Of a DNA stretch of 64,000 nt, positions 19,411-28,773 are shown piece by piece. Below the pieces are notes generated by a model. That model searched no databases, was not told where the DNA came from, and saw only the letters and a list, made by a program, of their open reading frames with translations. The DNA is taken from contig JABJUM010000018.1 of the NCBI GenBank assembly GCA_016169955.1, positions 186,001 to 250,000 of the forward strand, given 5' to 3'. Every line of letters begins with the position of its first letter. Position 1 is the first letter of the stretch. Source of the DNA: Phytophthora vignae f. sp. vignae. Its lineage: Eukaryota > Oomycota > Peronosporomycetes > Peronosporales > Peronosporaceae. A program made the position numbers and the translations under genes.

Positions 19411-20076
19411 CGCGACATAGACCCATTCCATCACCTAACGTTAAATTACATTTGCCTTTTTGACATATCCCCCAAATGGCTGGAGAAACTAGGATATCGA
19501 TGCCCTCTGCGGATAGCATGCGCCATCATTATCGGTCGGTGACGTTCGCAGTTGCCTTGAACGACGTCGGGTCTGATTTCAGACCAGCAAACGAGAACAG
19601 GTTCCGAGAATTAGCCACCCCCAAGTTATCTAGATACAAGGACCGCGCCATTGCCACTGCGTCTGTGGACGTAGGAATGCTGATCATGGAACTCACCCAA
19701 AAGATCAAACGTGAATGCGTGCTCCTCTTTCGGCAACAACGCTATTATTTGATGCGGAATGAATGTACAGTAGTATCCTAGATACGCATTCGTGCAGGGC
19801 ATGTACAGTAACTTGCTGCTGGGCAGCGATGAGTGACCTACTGTACTGCCGTTGACACACTTGACTCCAAAAGCGTCCAGCACATGAAATGCCGAGCTGG
19901 ACGCGTGCCAATAGTATGGCGCAGTTAAGCTCCACATGGCGAGGACGAAAAGTTTTGCTCTGGCCCCAAATCCAGGACAAGTATGCTGAGCGATGGTCGC
20001 TCTCGCGAGGACGGACAGAATCGCGCTGCCCACAAACGGATCTTGTAACAAATCTAAGGTCAAGCTGTACCGTAGA
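19411..20076. other. Intergenic, no gene seen
   Basis: No coding region was recognised. The region is an upstream flank of member 7. Confidence 0.35.
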
Positions 20077-20094
20077 GCACTTATTCAATCGTTG
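20077..20094 (+). promoter_or_regulatory. Inr-like core promoter of member 7
   Basis: GCACTTATTCAATCGTTG lies 58-75 bp before the ATG at 20152. It keeps the ATTCAAT core, but the flanking part is weaker than in members 3-5. Confidence 0.5.
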
Positions 20095-20151
20095 CCCGCC
20101 CACCGGTACCATTTCACGACTTGCAACCATCCCCGCTGTGATTCACCTCCC

Positions 20152-20604
20152 ATGAGCTTCGCTGCCTTTGATGCGATCTTTACATCCACGTCGCTGCTAG
20201 TGCAGTGTGGATACCGCAGTAAGATCTGTAACAATGTGCGCGCTACGAAGATCGACGGCTCTCTCCACAACCTCTGCGAGTTCCACCGCCGCAAGGCAAA
20301 CGCAAGTCAACAGCGTCTACATGAGCGAAAACGCGAGGAACGAAGGAAGCGCAGACGTTCTGGGACCACCACCGAGAAGAGGAAAGCTCACCTGACCAGG
20401 CAACTGCAGCCGGATGTTGTGGTGGTTGGCCCCATTCCCTTCAGAGCCGACGATCCAGGACAGCCCGTCGCCTCGGGTTTCACGCAGACGGATATGGAGA
20501 TACTTGCTTTGCTGCTCTTGGACGTCAATCCATGCCCCCCGATGTGGTGTGCGATGGGCTCGCCAGCATGTCAAAACGATAGTAGTAGCTCGGTCTTCGT
20601 ATGA
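20152..20604 (+). CDS. CCCH/LHKLC-domain family member 7 (150 aa)
   Basis: ATG 20152 gives MSFAAFDAIFTSTSLLVQCGYRSK. The domain is C19-x6-C26-x15-C42-x2-H45. LHKLC has become LHNLC, and NQQ has become SQQ. A strongly basic segment follows (KREERRKRRRSG). VVGPIPFRADDPGQP corresponds to the family DPIPY element. The leucine motif reads QTDMEILALLLLDVNPCPP, and the C-terminus is SSSSVFV. This shorter, more diverged member retains all four putative ligands and an intact frame, so it is likely functional. Confidence 0.78.
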   Translation: MSFAAFDAIFTSTSLLVQCGYRSKICNNVRATKIDGSLHNLCEFHRRKANASQQRLHERKREERRKRRRSGTTTEKRKAHLTRQLQPDVVVVGPIPFRADDPGQPVASGFTQTDMEILALLLLDVNPCPPMWCAMGSPACQNDSSSSVFV

Positions 20605-20766
20605 CTGAGTAGCTGCATTGTAGTTCCCTCCTTCAGTTTGACAAAACCGCAATTCACATACACAGACCACGAGTTTGTTTTGGTAGCGAGTGAGTGTATC
20701 AAACAGCCTCTCTAATCATTATTCAATCGAGCATTTTGTGGACTCCATCTTCTCAAAATCTCGTGG

Positions 20767-21970
20767 TCATCTTCTCAAAATGATGAACCAGCTTTTAGGA
20801 TTGTTGCCAACGCGGGTGCTGACTTCGCATAACTTAGCGATAAACTTGATGCGACAGCAGACATTAGGGGCGTCGGAGGTCGGATGCTTCTTGCTTTGCA
20901 CCATGATGCTAATAGCAGAAAGGACCCGGTCGTGGAGAGAAACCCCACACGTGAACCAAGAACCCGATCTCAAATAATGTTTCGCCATTTTGGCAAATCG
21001 CTTATAATCATACCTTGTCGTCTTTGCACCAAGTGGTACATTTTCCAATGACTGACCATCATCAAATACTGTGGATGCAGAACAACCTCGCACTTCAATC
21101 GCCATGAGATCCATGCCACCTTGCCCACGCGAATCGTCAAATCGCAACAACCACAACACGTTCAGCTAGTTGTAAATATCCTCCAGTTGCCACTTGTGTG
21201 CTCTCTGATCCAAAACAATTCTTCGTCGCGAGTAGCTAGCAACATATAATCTGCAGCACCTGAATCGTCATCCATTCGAGTCTGGGCTGCCCATGGAACG
21301 CTGAGCGCTTAACCCTCACGGGGTCCAGACCGTCAGGGAAGTGAAGGCAAAAGCATAATTTGCAACAGCTTCTTGCAAATTGATTCCACCGCTCATCCAA
21401 ATCGCACCTTCGCCACCCCATGAACTGCGAGCTGCCGAGCCTTCCGTCACTATCGAGCCGCTGCTTCTGGTTCTCCATTACTGTGAAGAAGTCCGACTGA
21501 TTGTGCCAAAATACTGTTGAAAACGACCAGCTGCGCGGTGCGCGTGACCGCGATCCAAGACCACCCTTGACGACGCTTGTAGCGGCATCACTTGGTGTGG
21601 GTGCCTCGTTGTCAATGAGTCGTTGAAGATGGCTCCAACTCACCCTGTGGGAACGATTCAGAAGGCACATAGCAACTCGCTGTCTCAACCTCGACACGAA
21701 CCGAAAATATCCCCGCACCTTGAGCCAGGACCTGATCGCTGGCTGAGCACGGCCAGTTAGCTCAATAATAGCCTCTGCAACGGCCTCCGTAATGACGTCG
21801 CTACCGGGACGGCAACAATATATAGATCTCCAGCCAATTCTTTGTCGTCGGCATTATTTCGTGCAGCATGAAGCGGCGCATGAAGTCCAAAGCTCTGGTC
21901 AAAGCCGGCGAGGAAGGTCCGAGTCTCTGTGCGTGGCTGTGCTCGTTGGGAATACGGAACCCCGTCCACA
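20767..21970 (-). pseudogene. Possible decayed coding region of unknown type
   Basis: The minus strand carries successive protein-like segments in different frames: FMRRFMLHEIMPTTKNWLEIY near 21860-21920, a 160-codon frame at 21718-21236 and a 130-codon frame at 21159-20767. None has an ATG start with a family I recognise, and the frame changes suggest a decayed gene or mobile element. It could also be chance. Confidence 0.3.
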
Positions 21971-22070
21971 AGTCTCTTTTCGATCGGTCACGATAGGGTT
22001 ATCCAACGTGGACCTTGTGGCGAGTAAACCGGGAAAGTCGCTGCGGCTGAAGTCCCGTACACTGTACGGC

Positions 22071-22087
22071 GCACAGTTTTCAATTCT
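22071..22087 (+). promoter_or_regulatory. Remnant Inr-like promoter of the pseudogene at 22128
   Basis: GCACAGTTTTCAATTCT lies 41-57 bp before the ATG and keeps the TTCAATT core of its paralogues. Confidence 0.45.
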
Positions 22088-22127
22088 CTAGCCGCCCGCC
22101 ACAGCCAGCAAGCCCCCTAAGTCCAGC

Positions 22128-22616
22128 ATGTCCTCCGTCTTCGACGAGCTGCAATCGACCGTGCCGCTCCTCATGATGTGCGGGTACCGAAGCAAGGTCT
22201 GCACCAATCCGTGAGCCATCAAGCTCGACGGCAGTCTCCACGGGCTCTGCGAGTTCCATCGACGCAAGGCGAATGCCAGTCAAAAGCGTCTACACCAGCG
22301 CCAGCGCGAGGCGAGACTGAAGCGCAAGCTCTACGAGGCGGAAGCAGAAGACACGCCGCTGACAAAGAAGACTTGTCCAAGCGCTTTCGACCCGACCACG
22401 GTCGATCCAATTCCATACGAAGGCCCCTTCGCCCGTGCAACAGCGTGTACTGTTACCCGCGCGGGGCAGCTCGCCAACCCGAACTTCACGATGGAGATGA
22501 CGGAAATGTCGGTGCTGCCTCTGCCTTACACGGAATTTCCGCCTCCAGCGACGATGGAATGGGCACCGTCGAACCTGCAGACAGATGAAGACGACTTCAA
22601 TTCAGCTATCGTATGA
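22128..22616 (+). pseudogene. Family member with one in-frame stop (otherwise 162 codons)
   Basis: The frame opens MSSVFDELQSTVPLLMMCGYRSKVC at ATG 22128 and aligns throughout with members 5 and 6. At 22212-22214 a TGA stands where paralogues have an Arg codon (CGA to TGA is a single transition). After it the frame stays open to 22616 with LHGLCEFHRRKANASQ, the TVDPIPY element and an end in FNSAIV. The LELLLLD motif has degraded to MEMTEMSVLPLP. The helix has LHGLC for LHKLC. Either the gene is dead, or the stop is read through or is a sequencing error. Loss of the C-terminal motif favours decay. Confidence 0.85.
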
Positions 22617-22994
22617 CGTTGCCAGGCCGATGGAATGACTTCAACCTGGAGAATATTCAGCTTACAATTTGGTCTGGTTCAAGTCGCTAAAATAGGTTTC
22701 TGGAACAGCATCTGGTCAAGATTCCTGCTTGAGTATAGAATCCTTCCAGAGTGTGGAGGATCTGCATTTACTTACTTGTTCGTTCGCCGAGCGATTGCTA
22801 TTTTAACCTAGACGGCTTTCAAGAAATCGCAACTCACCACAAGCCACATTTGTATCGGCGCAAGTGAATTTGCATTGCAACGAAATGAGTGTTTTTTTAT
22901 TTGCCAACTGTGGCAGTCTGCGAGGACAAGTTCGTGTACCAAGATTTGTTTTTCGTTATTGAATCCAAACTCTCCCGAGATTTCTGACGGACGA
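22617..22994. other. Intergenic, no gene seen
   Basis: No coding sequence was recognised between the two decayed family copies. Confidence 0.35.
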
Positions 22995-23145
22995 ATGCGA
23001 CGCGACCGCCACTTCGACCAGTCCCCACTCTTCGACGGAGTACACACCAACCACATCGTCCGCGGATATCGCAGCAAGATCTGCACCAGCCCATGCGCCT
23101 CCTTAGTCGACGGCAGTCTACACAAGCTCTGCCAACCCACCGGCG
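22995..23145 (+). pseudogene. Fragment of a CCCH/LHKLC family gene
   Basis: The frame MRRDRHFDQSPLFDGV and then VRGYRSKICTSPCASLVDGSLHKLCQ retains the domain up to the third Cys. The first Cys is Arg (VRGYRSK for QCGYRSK). After LHKLC a one-base deletion throws the H-R-R codons out of frame (CCACCGGCGC is still visible). Beyond about 23150 the sequence belongs to another repeated segment. It is a decayed copy. Confidence 0.8.
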
Positions 23146-23164
23146 CTATGGATACTGGCTCAAC

Positions 23165-23570
23165 GGGGTGTTTTTCGTCTACAATGTATCCATCACTGGC
23201 ACACGGTCCCGCATTAATCGACACTGAAGTTGAAGTGGAATGCCCCTGCACGCCACCAGACTTCGAATCCTGGCGAAGCCATCGGCAACTGGCTCGCCAG
23301 CTAGCAATTTTTGCACAACTTGCAAACCGTGTGCCTTGCCGCTCGCTTCGCTCACACCGCCTCACCGCCATTCCGAGTAACATCAAGCAATAGCTCGCTA
23401 CAATGCCGCTCTCCACGACTCCAGAGGCAACATGGTTGAGGGAATCGCAGCCGCGGCTGCCTCCTCTTGCTCCCAAGACCCCACTACTGCTCGCATCGGG
23501 CGAGACGCCGGGGTCCTCCGTGTCGTCGATGCTGCTGTTGCCTCCTCCGCCGAGTACTATGGCCTTCATC
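23165..23570 (+). repeat. Diverged segmental duplicate of 31715-32115 (inverted)
   Basis: Reading 32115 to 31715 on the minus strand gives recognisably the same order of sequence, for example MYPS, then TEVEVE/AQVEVE, and PLSTTPEATW...LPPLAPK versus PLSATQETTW...LHPLAPQ. In both places the segment lies 3' of a family member, so gene and segment appear to have been duplicated together. Confidence 0.65.
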
Positions 23571-23777
23571 GCTGCCGGACGACGCAGATCGCCCTCACGC
23601 AAACGGAACGTCAAGAAGACTGAGGCTCTCGCGGCGAAGATGGCCAAGATTCTGGCGGCTGAAGCGGCCAAGAAGGAAAAGGAGAACGAGAACAAGTTCC
23701 AAGAGCTCACCGACAAGGAAGCCGCCGCGCTCGAGCAACAGATCGAGCAGCAACAGGCAATCATCGCTGCAGCCTAA
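23403..23777 (+). CDS. Small basic/coiled-coil protein (124 aa)
   Basis: ATG is at 23403. The first 50 residues are Pro/Ser/Leu-rich and lie inside a duplicated segment. The C-terminal part is basic and then strongly helical (RRRSPSRKRNVKKTEALAAKMAKILAAEAAKKEKENE, continuing with KFQELTDKEAAALEQQIEQQQAII), a likely coiled coil. A shorter product could start at the internal ATG that gives MAFIAAGRRRSP. It has no named domain. It lies 230 bp before glucosidase II beta on the same strand. The antisense frame of 318 codons is rejected as a mirror of this Lys/Glu/Gln-rich sequence. Confidence 0.5.
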   Translation: MPLSTTPEATWLRESQPRLPPLAPKTPLLLASGETPGSSVSSMLLLPPPPSTMAFIAAGRRRSPSRKRNVKKTEALAAKMAKILAAEAAKKEKENENKFQELTDKEAAALEQQIEQQQAIIAAA

Positions 23778-24007
23778 GGGATTAATTTGCCCGTATTGAC
23801 TGGTATCCTCTACTGGTACTGCAAGGACGCTAGTCATTGTTGCCCAAGCTAATTGCTGTCCGCAGCTCTAAGCTTACAAGACCATCAAACAACACATCAC
23901 ATTGAAGTTGTCTATTTTACGTTTAAGTTGCTTTAAGAACCCAATAAGTTGCGCAAATCCGACCATTTGGCCAGAATCCAACTTGCTGACACGTCACCTT
24001 GTTGCCC

Positions 24008-25770
24008 ATGGCCTTCCAGCGCCTCGCGACGTCGCTGGCGCTGCTTTCTCTGTGCGTACGCGCCTCCGACTGGCGCGGCATCTCCCCCGAACTGCAGCAG
24101 AAGCTCAGCGCGGTCTCCAGCGTACGTGCACATGTCTGCAACTCTCTAAAACCTGTTAACACTAGCTTAAACTTCCTTCATCTCTCTAAACGTTTATGAC
24201 AATTATTCTCTAACCCATTCTCGACACTGGCAATACATAGTTCACGTGCGACAACGGACTCCAGCGTCTGGAATTATCGCGCATTAATGACAATTATTGC
24301 GACTGCGCGGACGGAAGCGACGAGCCGGGCACGTCGGCCTGCTCGCACACGGCCGCGGTGTTCCACTGCGCCAACGCAGGCTTCTTCGCCGCTGACGTGC
24401 CGACGTCACGCGTGAACGACGGCGTATGCGACTGCTGCGACGGCTCGGACGAGTACGCGAGCGGCGCGGGCTGCGCATCAGACTGCGCGGCCCAGATGCA
24501 GAGCTTCAAGGCGGACAAGAAGGACCTGATCGAGCAGGTGGAGGCCGGCCTGAAGGACCGCGTGGCGCTGGCCGCGGAGGCGCAGAAGCTCTGGGACAAG
24601 CAGCAGAAGAAGAAGACGGAGATGGAGGCCTCGGCCGCGTCGCTGCGCGTGATGGCGGAGCAGCTGGAGGCCCGCAAGCAGGAGGAGGAGAGGTTGGAGC
24701 AGGAGGAGAAGCAGAGCCGCGTGCAGGCCAGCAAGCGCGAGATTCTGAGCCAGTTGGGGCTGCTGGAGCTCTCCAAGGAGCAGCTGGCGTCTATTATCTT
24801 GGAAATTGGACGCAACGGCGTCTCGGCCAAGCACGAGCTGATCCCGATCATCCGCAAGGAGCGGGAGGCGGCTCGTGAAGGGGACGAGGAGCTGCCAAAG
24901 ACGCTGATGGAGGAGCAGGATGAGGCGTTTAAAGTACGGGATGAGGAGAGGCAGAAGGAGACGCGTCGTATTGAGAAGCTCATTGAAGAAAAGAAGGAGA
25001 GAGAGGAGAAGAAGGCGCAGGAGGCGAAGGAGGCGCTTGAGAAGGCTGCAGCTGAGGCGGCTGAAGGAGGCGAAGCTGCTGAGGCACAGGCGGAGCCGGA
25101 GGCTGAAGCACCAAAGGACGACGAACCGCAGGAGGAGGAGGAGGATCTGACGCTGCCGGAGGTGGAGACGCGTCCTATTGACAAGCTCTACGAGGAGCTG
25201 GCGGCGAGCGAGCGCTACGAGCGAAGCCAAGCGCTGGTGACCCGCAAGCAGCACGAGGACACGAAGAAGGAGCTGGAGGAGAAGGAGAAGGAACTGTCCG
25301 ACGTCCAGAAGGTGCTGGAGAAGGACTACGGCGTCGACCACATCTACTTCGCCCTGCGTGACAAGTGTGTGGACTCGGATGCGGGTCAGTACAAGTACAA
25401 GATCTGCTTCTTCGGCAAGGCGACTCAGGACCACACCAAGTTGGGCGACATGGAGGAGTTCGAGAAGTCTGCCGACGAGGGCTCTGGCGATGACGCTCTG
25501 GCCTCTGTCGATACCGCTGTGGAGGAGATCAAGTTCTCGAATGGACAGAAGTGCTGGAACGGCCCGAACCGATCGCTGACGGTGAAGCTCGAGTGCGGTC
25601 CAGAGCCGATGGAGCTCTTCAACATCGAGGAGCCCAGCACCTGCGTCTACTCTGCGAAGCTGCGTACGCCTGCGGTATGCAGCGAGGAGCATCGCGAGCG
25701 GATCATGAAGTTCGACTCGGCGAAGGTCACTCCGCACCACATCGAAATCGAGGTCCCAGCCACGCCGTGA
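24008..25770 (+). CDS. PRKCSH: Glucosidase II beta subunit (2 exons, 547 aa)
   Basis: Exons are 24008-24121 and 24241-25770. The first begins with a signal peptide (MAFQRLATSLALLSLCVRAS), and the join gives LSAVSSFTCDNGLQRL. The regulatory subunit of ER glucosidase II trims glucose from N-glycans together with the catalytic alpha subunit. Two LDL-receptor-A-like Cys modules follow (INDNYCDCADGSDEPGTSAC and VNDGVCDCCDGSDEYASGAGC), then a long Glu/Lys/Ala coiled coil with an acidic stretch. A C-terminal MRH (mannose-6-phosphate-receptor homology) domain has YKYKICFFGKATQD, GQKCWNGPNRSLTVKLECG and the final Cys pair. Order and length fit the family. The C-terminus EVPATP has no obvious KDEL-type signal, so ER retention may come from the alpha subunit. 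Confidence 0.92.
24122..24240 (+). other. Intron of glucosidase II beta
   Basis: The 119-bp intron has donor GTACGT and acceptor CATAG, with a pyrimidine/AT-rich 3' half containing CTAAC. It is phase 0 and separates the signal peptide from the first Cys module. Confidence 0.85.
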
Positions 25771-25977
25771 GTTGATTTAGAGTCGCTGTGAACGTGGTGC
25801 CTTGCAGTGCAACACCCTGCCACTCGTCCACTCGATACAACGTGAAAGATTTGTCATGAATACAGATAAAGCAAAGCAACGGAGAGATATCGAACCGTTT
25901 AGCTTAGTTTGTGGAGAATTATGGATGTGGTTTCAAGAAAAGCAAGTGGAAACGCCCAGGCTTCGCACAATGCAAGC

Positions 25978-27657
25978 CTAGAATGGATTCGAAGCGTGAT
26001 AGCCTTGGTTTGCGGGTGCACCCCCACCCCACATTTGCTGTGGCATTTGCTGTTGCTGCTGCATCGGGAAGCCTCCGGGAAATCCTTGCTGGGGCTGCTG
26101 GAAGCCCATGTGTGGTTGCCCCATGTGCGGTTGTTGTCCCATGTGACCCATGTGAGGTTGCTGTCCCATGCGCTGTTGTCCCGGCATGCCGCCGTACAGA
26201 AGAGCGGGAGGTGGAGCGTCAATTTCTGCGAACGGATCCACCTCAGCCGCATGAGGAACCATCGCGGGTGGCGGTGCAGGGGTCGACGAGGCAGGAGCAG
26301 CGTCGAAGTCGAAGACGCTTGCAGCAGCAGGAGCTTGCTGCTTGACGGGCTCCGGTGGCAGGGCGAACGGATCCACCTTAGCAGGTCCTGGAGCAAACGC
26401 ATCGCTCTGGCCGAATCCTCCGCTCTGACCGAAAGACGTTGGAGACGGGAAGCTCGCGAAGTCGGCGAACCCTTCCGACGGTGCAGCCCAAGTCGTATCA
26501 AAGGCACTGGTTGCTGCAGCCTTTTCAGCTGGAGGCTTTCTATCCGAGATGGTAGGGTTGAAGTCCATGCCCAGCAAGTCTCCAGCATCAGCCGACTTGC
26601 TCGCAACCGCTTCCTTCCGAGCTTCGGTCTTCTTGGTCGATGCTGGGGCCTCATCCTTGGCCTTCTCCTTCTTCTTCTTGGACCCACCGGGTAGTGGGGG
26701 AAGCGGTCGACCGCACACAACCTCATCAATACACTCCATGACGTGCTCAATCGTGGCGCGCTTCTCAACGTCAGCCGTGAGCATGCGAGCGATAATGGCG
26801 TGCACATCGGGCGAGTACGGCGAGTTGGATGGGATCGTGTAGCGGTCGGTGCGCAGTCCTTCGAGCGGGAAGGGCGACTTGAAGAACGCCATGCTGTAGA
26901 GCACACAGCCCATGGCCCAGACGTCCACAGCCTCCGTGAGTTCACCCGAGCCGAACATGGCGGTTCCTTCCACGTCGGCCAGCTCAGGAGAGCGGTACAT
27001 GGCGGTCGTACGCTTGGACACATTGTCGGACTCGCGCATGCGATCCGCCTTGGTAGCGAGCGACTGCGGGCCTTCCACACACGACCCAAAGTCGCACAAC
27101 TTGTACACGCCCTCCTTCCCCAGTAAAAAGTTCTCGAGCTTGAGATCGCGGTGCGCAATGGGCGGATTCTGCGCGTGCAGCATAGCCACAGGCCTACAAC
27201 AACATCGCTAGTCAGTACTCGCCAAACAGCACTCTATACTTCCCACAACGTACTCGCAGAGGCTCCTGAACGTGCGCAGCAGCTCGTGCTGCGCGAAGCG
27301 CTTGGTGCCCATCTTGACCATGTTCTCCTGCAGGTGTCCGCCGGGGCAGTACTCCATGAGGATGAAGACCTCGCTCTTGTCGCCCCTGGCCTTGCTGGTC
27401 TGTGAGGACACGAACTGCACCACCTGCGGGTGGCTCAGCCGTTGATGCAGTCGAATCTCACTAGCGATCCAGTCGGCCGTCTGCTCATTGTGTGCCACGA
27501 GACGCTTGAGCACAAGCGGCGCGGCGGTCGGTGGCGCGCGCACATCTTTGACCAGGAAGATGAAGGACGAGCCTCCTTCGCCCAGGTACTGCACGGCCTC
27601 CACCTCGTGGCGGCCCACCACCATGCGCTTGCCCACCTGCTGCTGTACGTTGCCCAT
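25978..27657 (-). CDS. NAK/AAK1-type protein kinase with DPF/NPF motifs (2 exons, 539 aa)
   Basis: Exons are 27657-27254 and 27193-25978; the 60-bp intron has GTACGT and TTGTAG ends. The kinase domain has a glycine loop LGEGGSSFIFLV (25-36), catalytic Lys51, HRD 149-151 (IAHRDLKLEN), DFG 169-171 (KLCDFGSC) and TTAMYRSPELADVE. DFGSC and the TT-YR-PE pattern are typical of the Numb-associated/AAK1/Ark/Prk family, which regulates clathrin-mediated endocytosis and actin. The C-terminal tail is Pro/Gln/Met-rich and carries VDPFA twice and a terminal ASNPF. These DPF/NPF motifs normally bind AP2 ear and EH domains, supporting an endocytic role. The N-terminus is MGNVQQQ, a weak myristoylation candidate. 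It shares a 235-bp divergent promoter with bL17. Confidence 0.88.
27194..27253 (-). other. Intron of the NAK-type kinase gene
   Basis: A 60-bp intron between LCE and PVAMLHAQ in the kinase domain. Donor GTACGT, acceptor TTGTAG, phase 2. Confidence 0.85.
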
Positions 27658-27892
27658 GCTGCCACGATATGAACGCTCTTGGACCTCTTCTTGTCGCTTG
27701 TGGGAGGAAAATATAACACTGAGACCGTGTGCCTCTTCAAGAGCCGCATAACGGACAACTTCAACAAGTGATGTTGCACGAAGGCACCATATCTGGTGTG
27801 ACGTACACAATACATTCGGGCAACATTTTTCAGGTCGAGGGGAGCACCTGGACGCATTCGTGACCACAGGAAGCCTTGGACACTGCAGGACC
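27658..27892. promoter_or_regulatory. Bidirectional promoter, kinase and bL17
   Basis: Only 235 bp separates the kinase start (27657, minus) from the bL17 start (27893, plus), so both promoters must overlap here or be shared. No clear initiator could be pinned down for either gene. Confidence 0.6.
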
Positions 27893-28597
27893 ATGAAGCA
27901 CCGCGTCGCCTTCCGCAAGCTCAACCGCACGTCGGCCCATCGCCAGGCCATGCTCCGGTACGTGTTCCCAACTCTTTCGCGCACCGATGCATGCCGGTTG
28001 CACCTCCCATCTCGCTCTTGATCCGCAGTATCAGCTAACAACGTCCCTTGTCACTCTTCCAGTACCATGGTGACGCAGCTCATCGAGCACGAGCGCATCC
28101 GCACGACGCTTCCGAAGGCCAAGGAGCTGCGCCGCGTGGCTGAGCAGGTGGTCACGATGGCCAAGCAGGGCGACGAACCCGCCCGCAAGCGCGCGCAGTC
28201 CATCCTCCGCACGCCTGAGGCCGTGACCAAGCTCTTCGACGTTGTGGGCCCCCGCTACGCGTGCGTATTGCTGGGTTTTGGGTGTTTTTTTACGGTGCTC
28301 TAGGTGCTAATTAGGAGGTGTTATTGTTGGTGATGAGTAGGCTGCGTGAGGGTGGCTACACGCGCATCCTCAAGGCCGACTTCCGCAAGGGCGACGGCGC
28401 TGAGATGGCTGTGATTGAATACGTGGACCGGTACGCAGGCAGCTGGAAGGTGTGAGGTTGGAGGCACATTGTGCTGACGTTTGGTTTATTTTGCTGTGTG
28501 CAGACCGGGTGAGATGCGCAAGGCGAAGCCGCCGACGGGCGTTGAGGCTGCGCGTGCGGCCTTCGAGGCTCAGGCCGAGGTTGAGGCTACGCAGTAA
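27893..28597 (+). CDS. Ribosomal protein bL17, probably mitochondrial (4 exons, 148 aa)
   Basis: Exons are 27893-27957, 28063-28260, 28341-28430 and 28504-28597 (447 nt in frame). The joined product begins MKHRVAFRKLNRTSAHRQAML, the bacterial L17 signature. It continues with LIEHERIRTTLPKAKELRRVAEQVVTMAKQG, FDVVGPRYALREGGYTRIL and EYVDRPGEMRKAKPP. All three joins restore the family pattern, which supports them. The protein belongs to the large subunit of bacterial-type ribosomes. Nuclear coding with introns points to the mitochondrial ribosome, though no long presequence is seen. The starting MKHR matches bacterial L17 itself. Confidence 0.9.
27958..28062 (+). other. bL17 intron 1
   Basis: A 105-bp intron with donor GTACGT and acceptor TTCCAG. 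It splits the Arg codon in MLR-TMV. Confidence 0.85.
28261..28340 (+). other. bL17 intron 2
   Basis: An 80-bp intron with donor GTGCGT and acceptor GAGTAG. The join gives PRYA-LREGGYTR. Confidence 0.8.
28431..28503 (+). other. bL17 intron 3
   Basis: A 73-bp intron with donor GTACGC and acceptor GTGCAG. The join gives YVDR-PGEMRK. Confidence 0.8.
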
Positions 28598-28773
28598 GCT
28601 TTGCATGTGTGAGGAAGGCCGAGATGTCGACACTTGCGCAGCGGTGAAGCCCACTGAGCAAGTGTCTTTTGATTGCCGAGACTCCATACGACCCACCCCC
28701 GCTAGAACAAGACAATCAACGCAGAAAAAGATATCTAAACGCCTTCATCGTACATTGAACGGGTATCTCTGTC

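Noticed and set aside
22808..23764. 318-codon minus-strand frame
   Set aside because: Runs opposite to the 23403 gene and across a pseudogene fragment; the Ser/Cys-rich start mirrors the Gln/Lys-rich coiled coil.
24478..25740. 420-codon Leu/Arg-rich minus-strand frame
   Set aside because: It is the mirror of the Glu/Lys-rich coiled coil of glucosidase II beta (GAG/AAG read as CTC/CTT), with no ATG context or domain.
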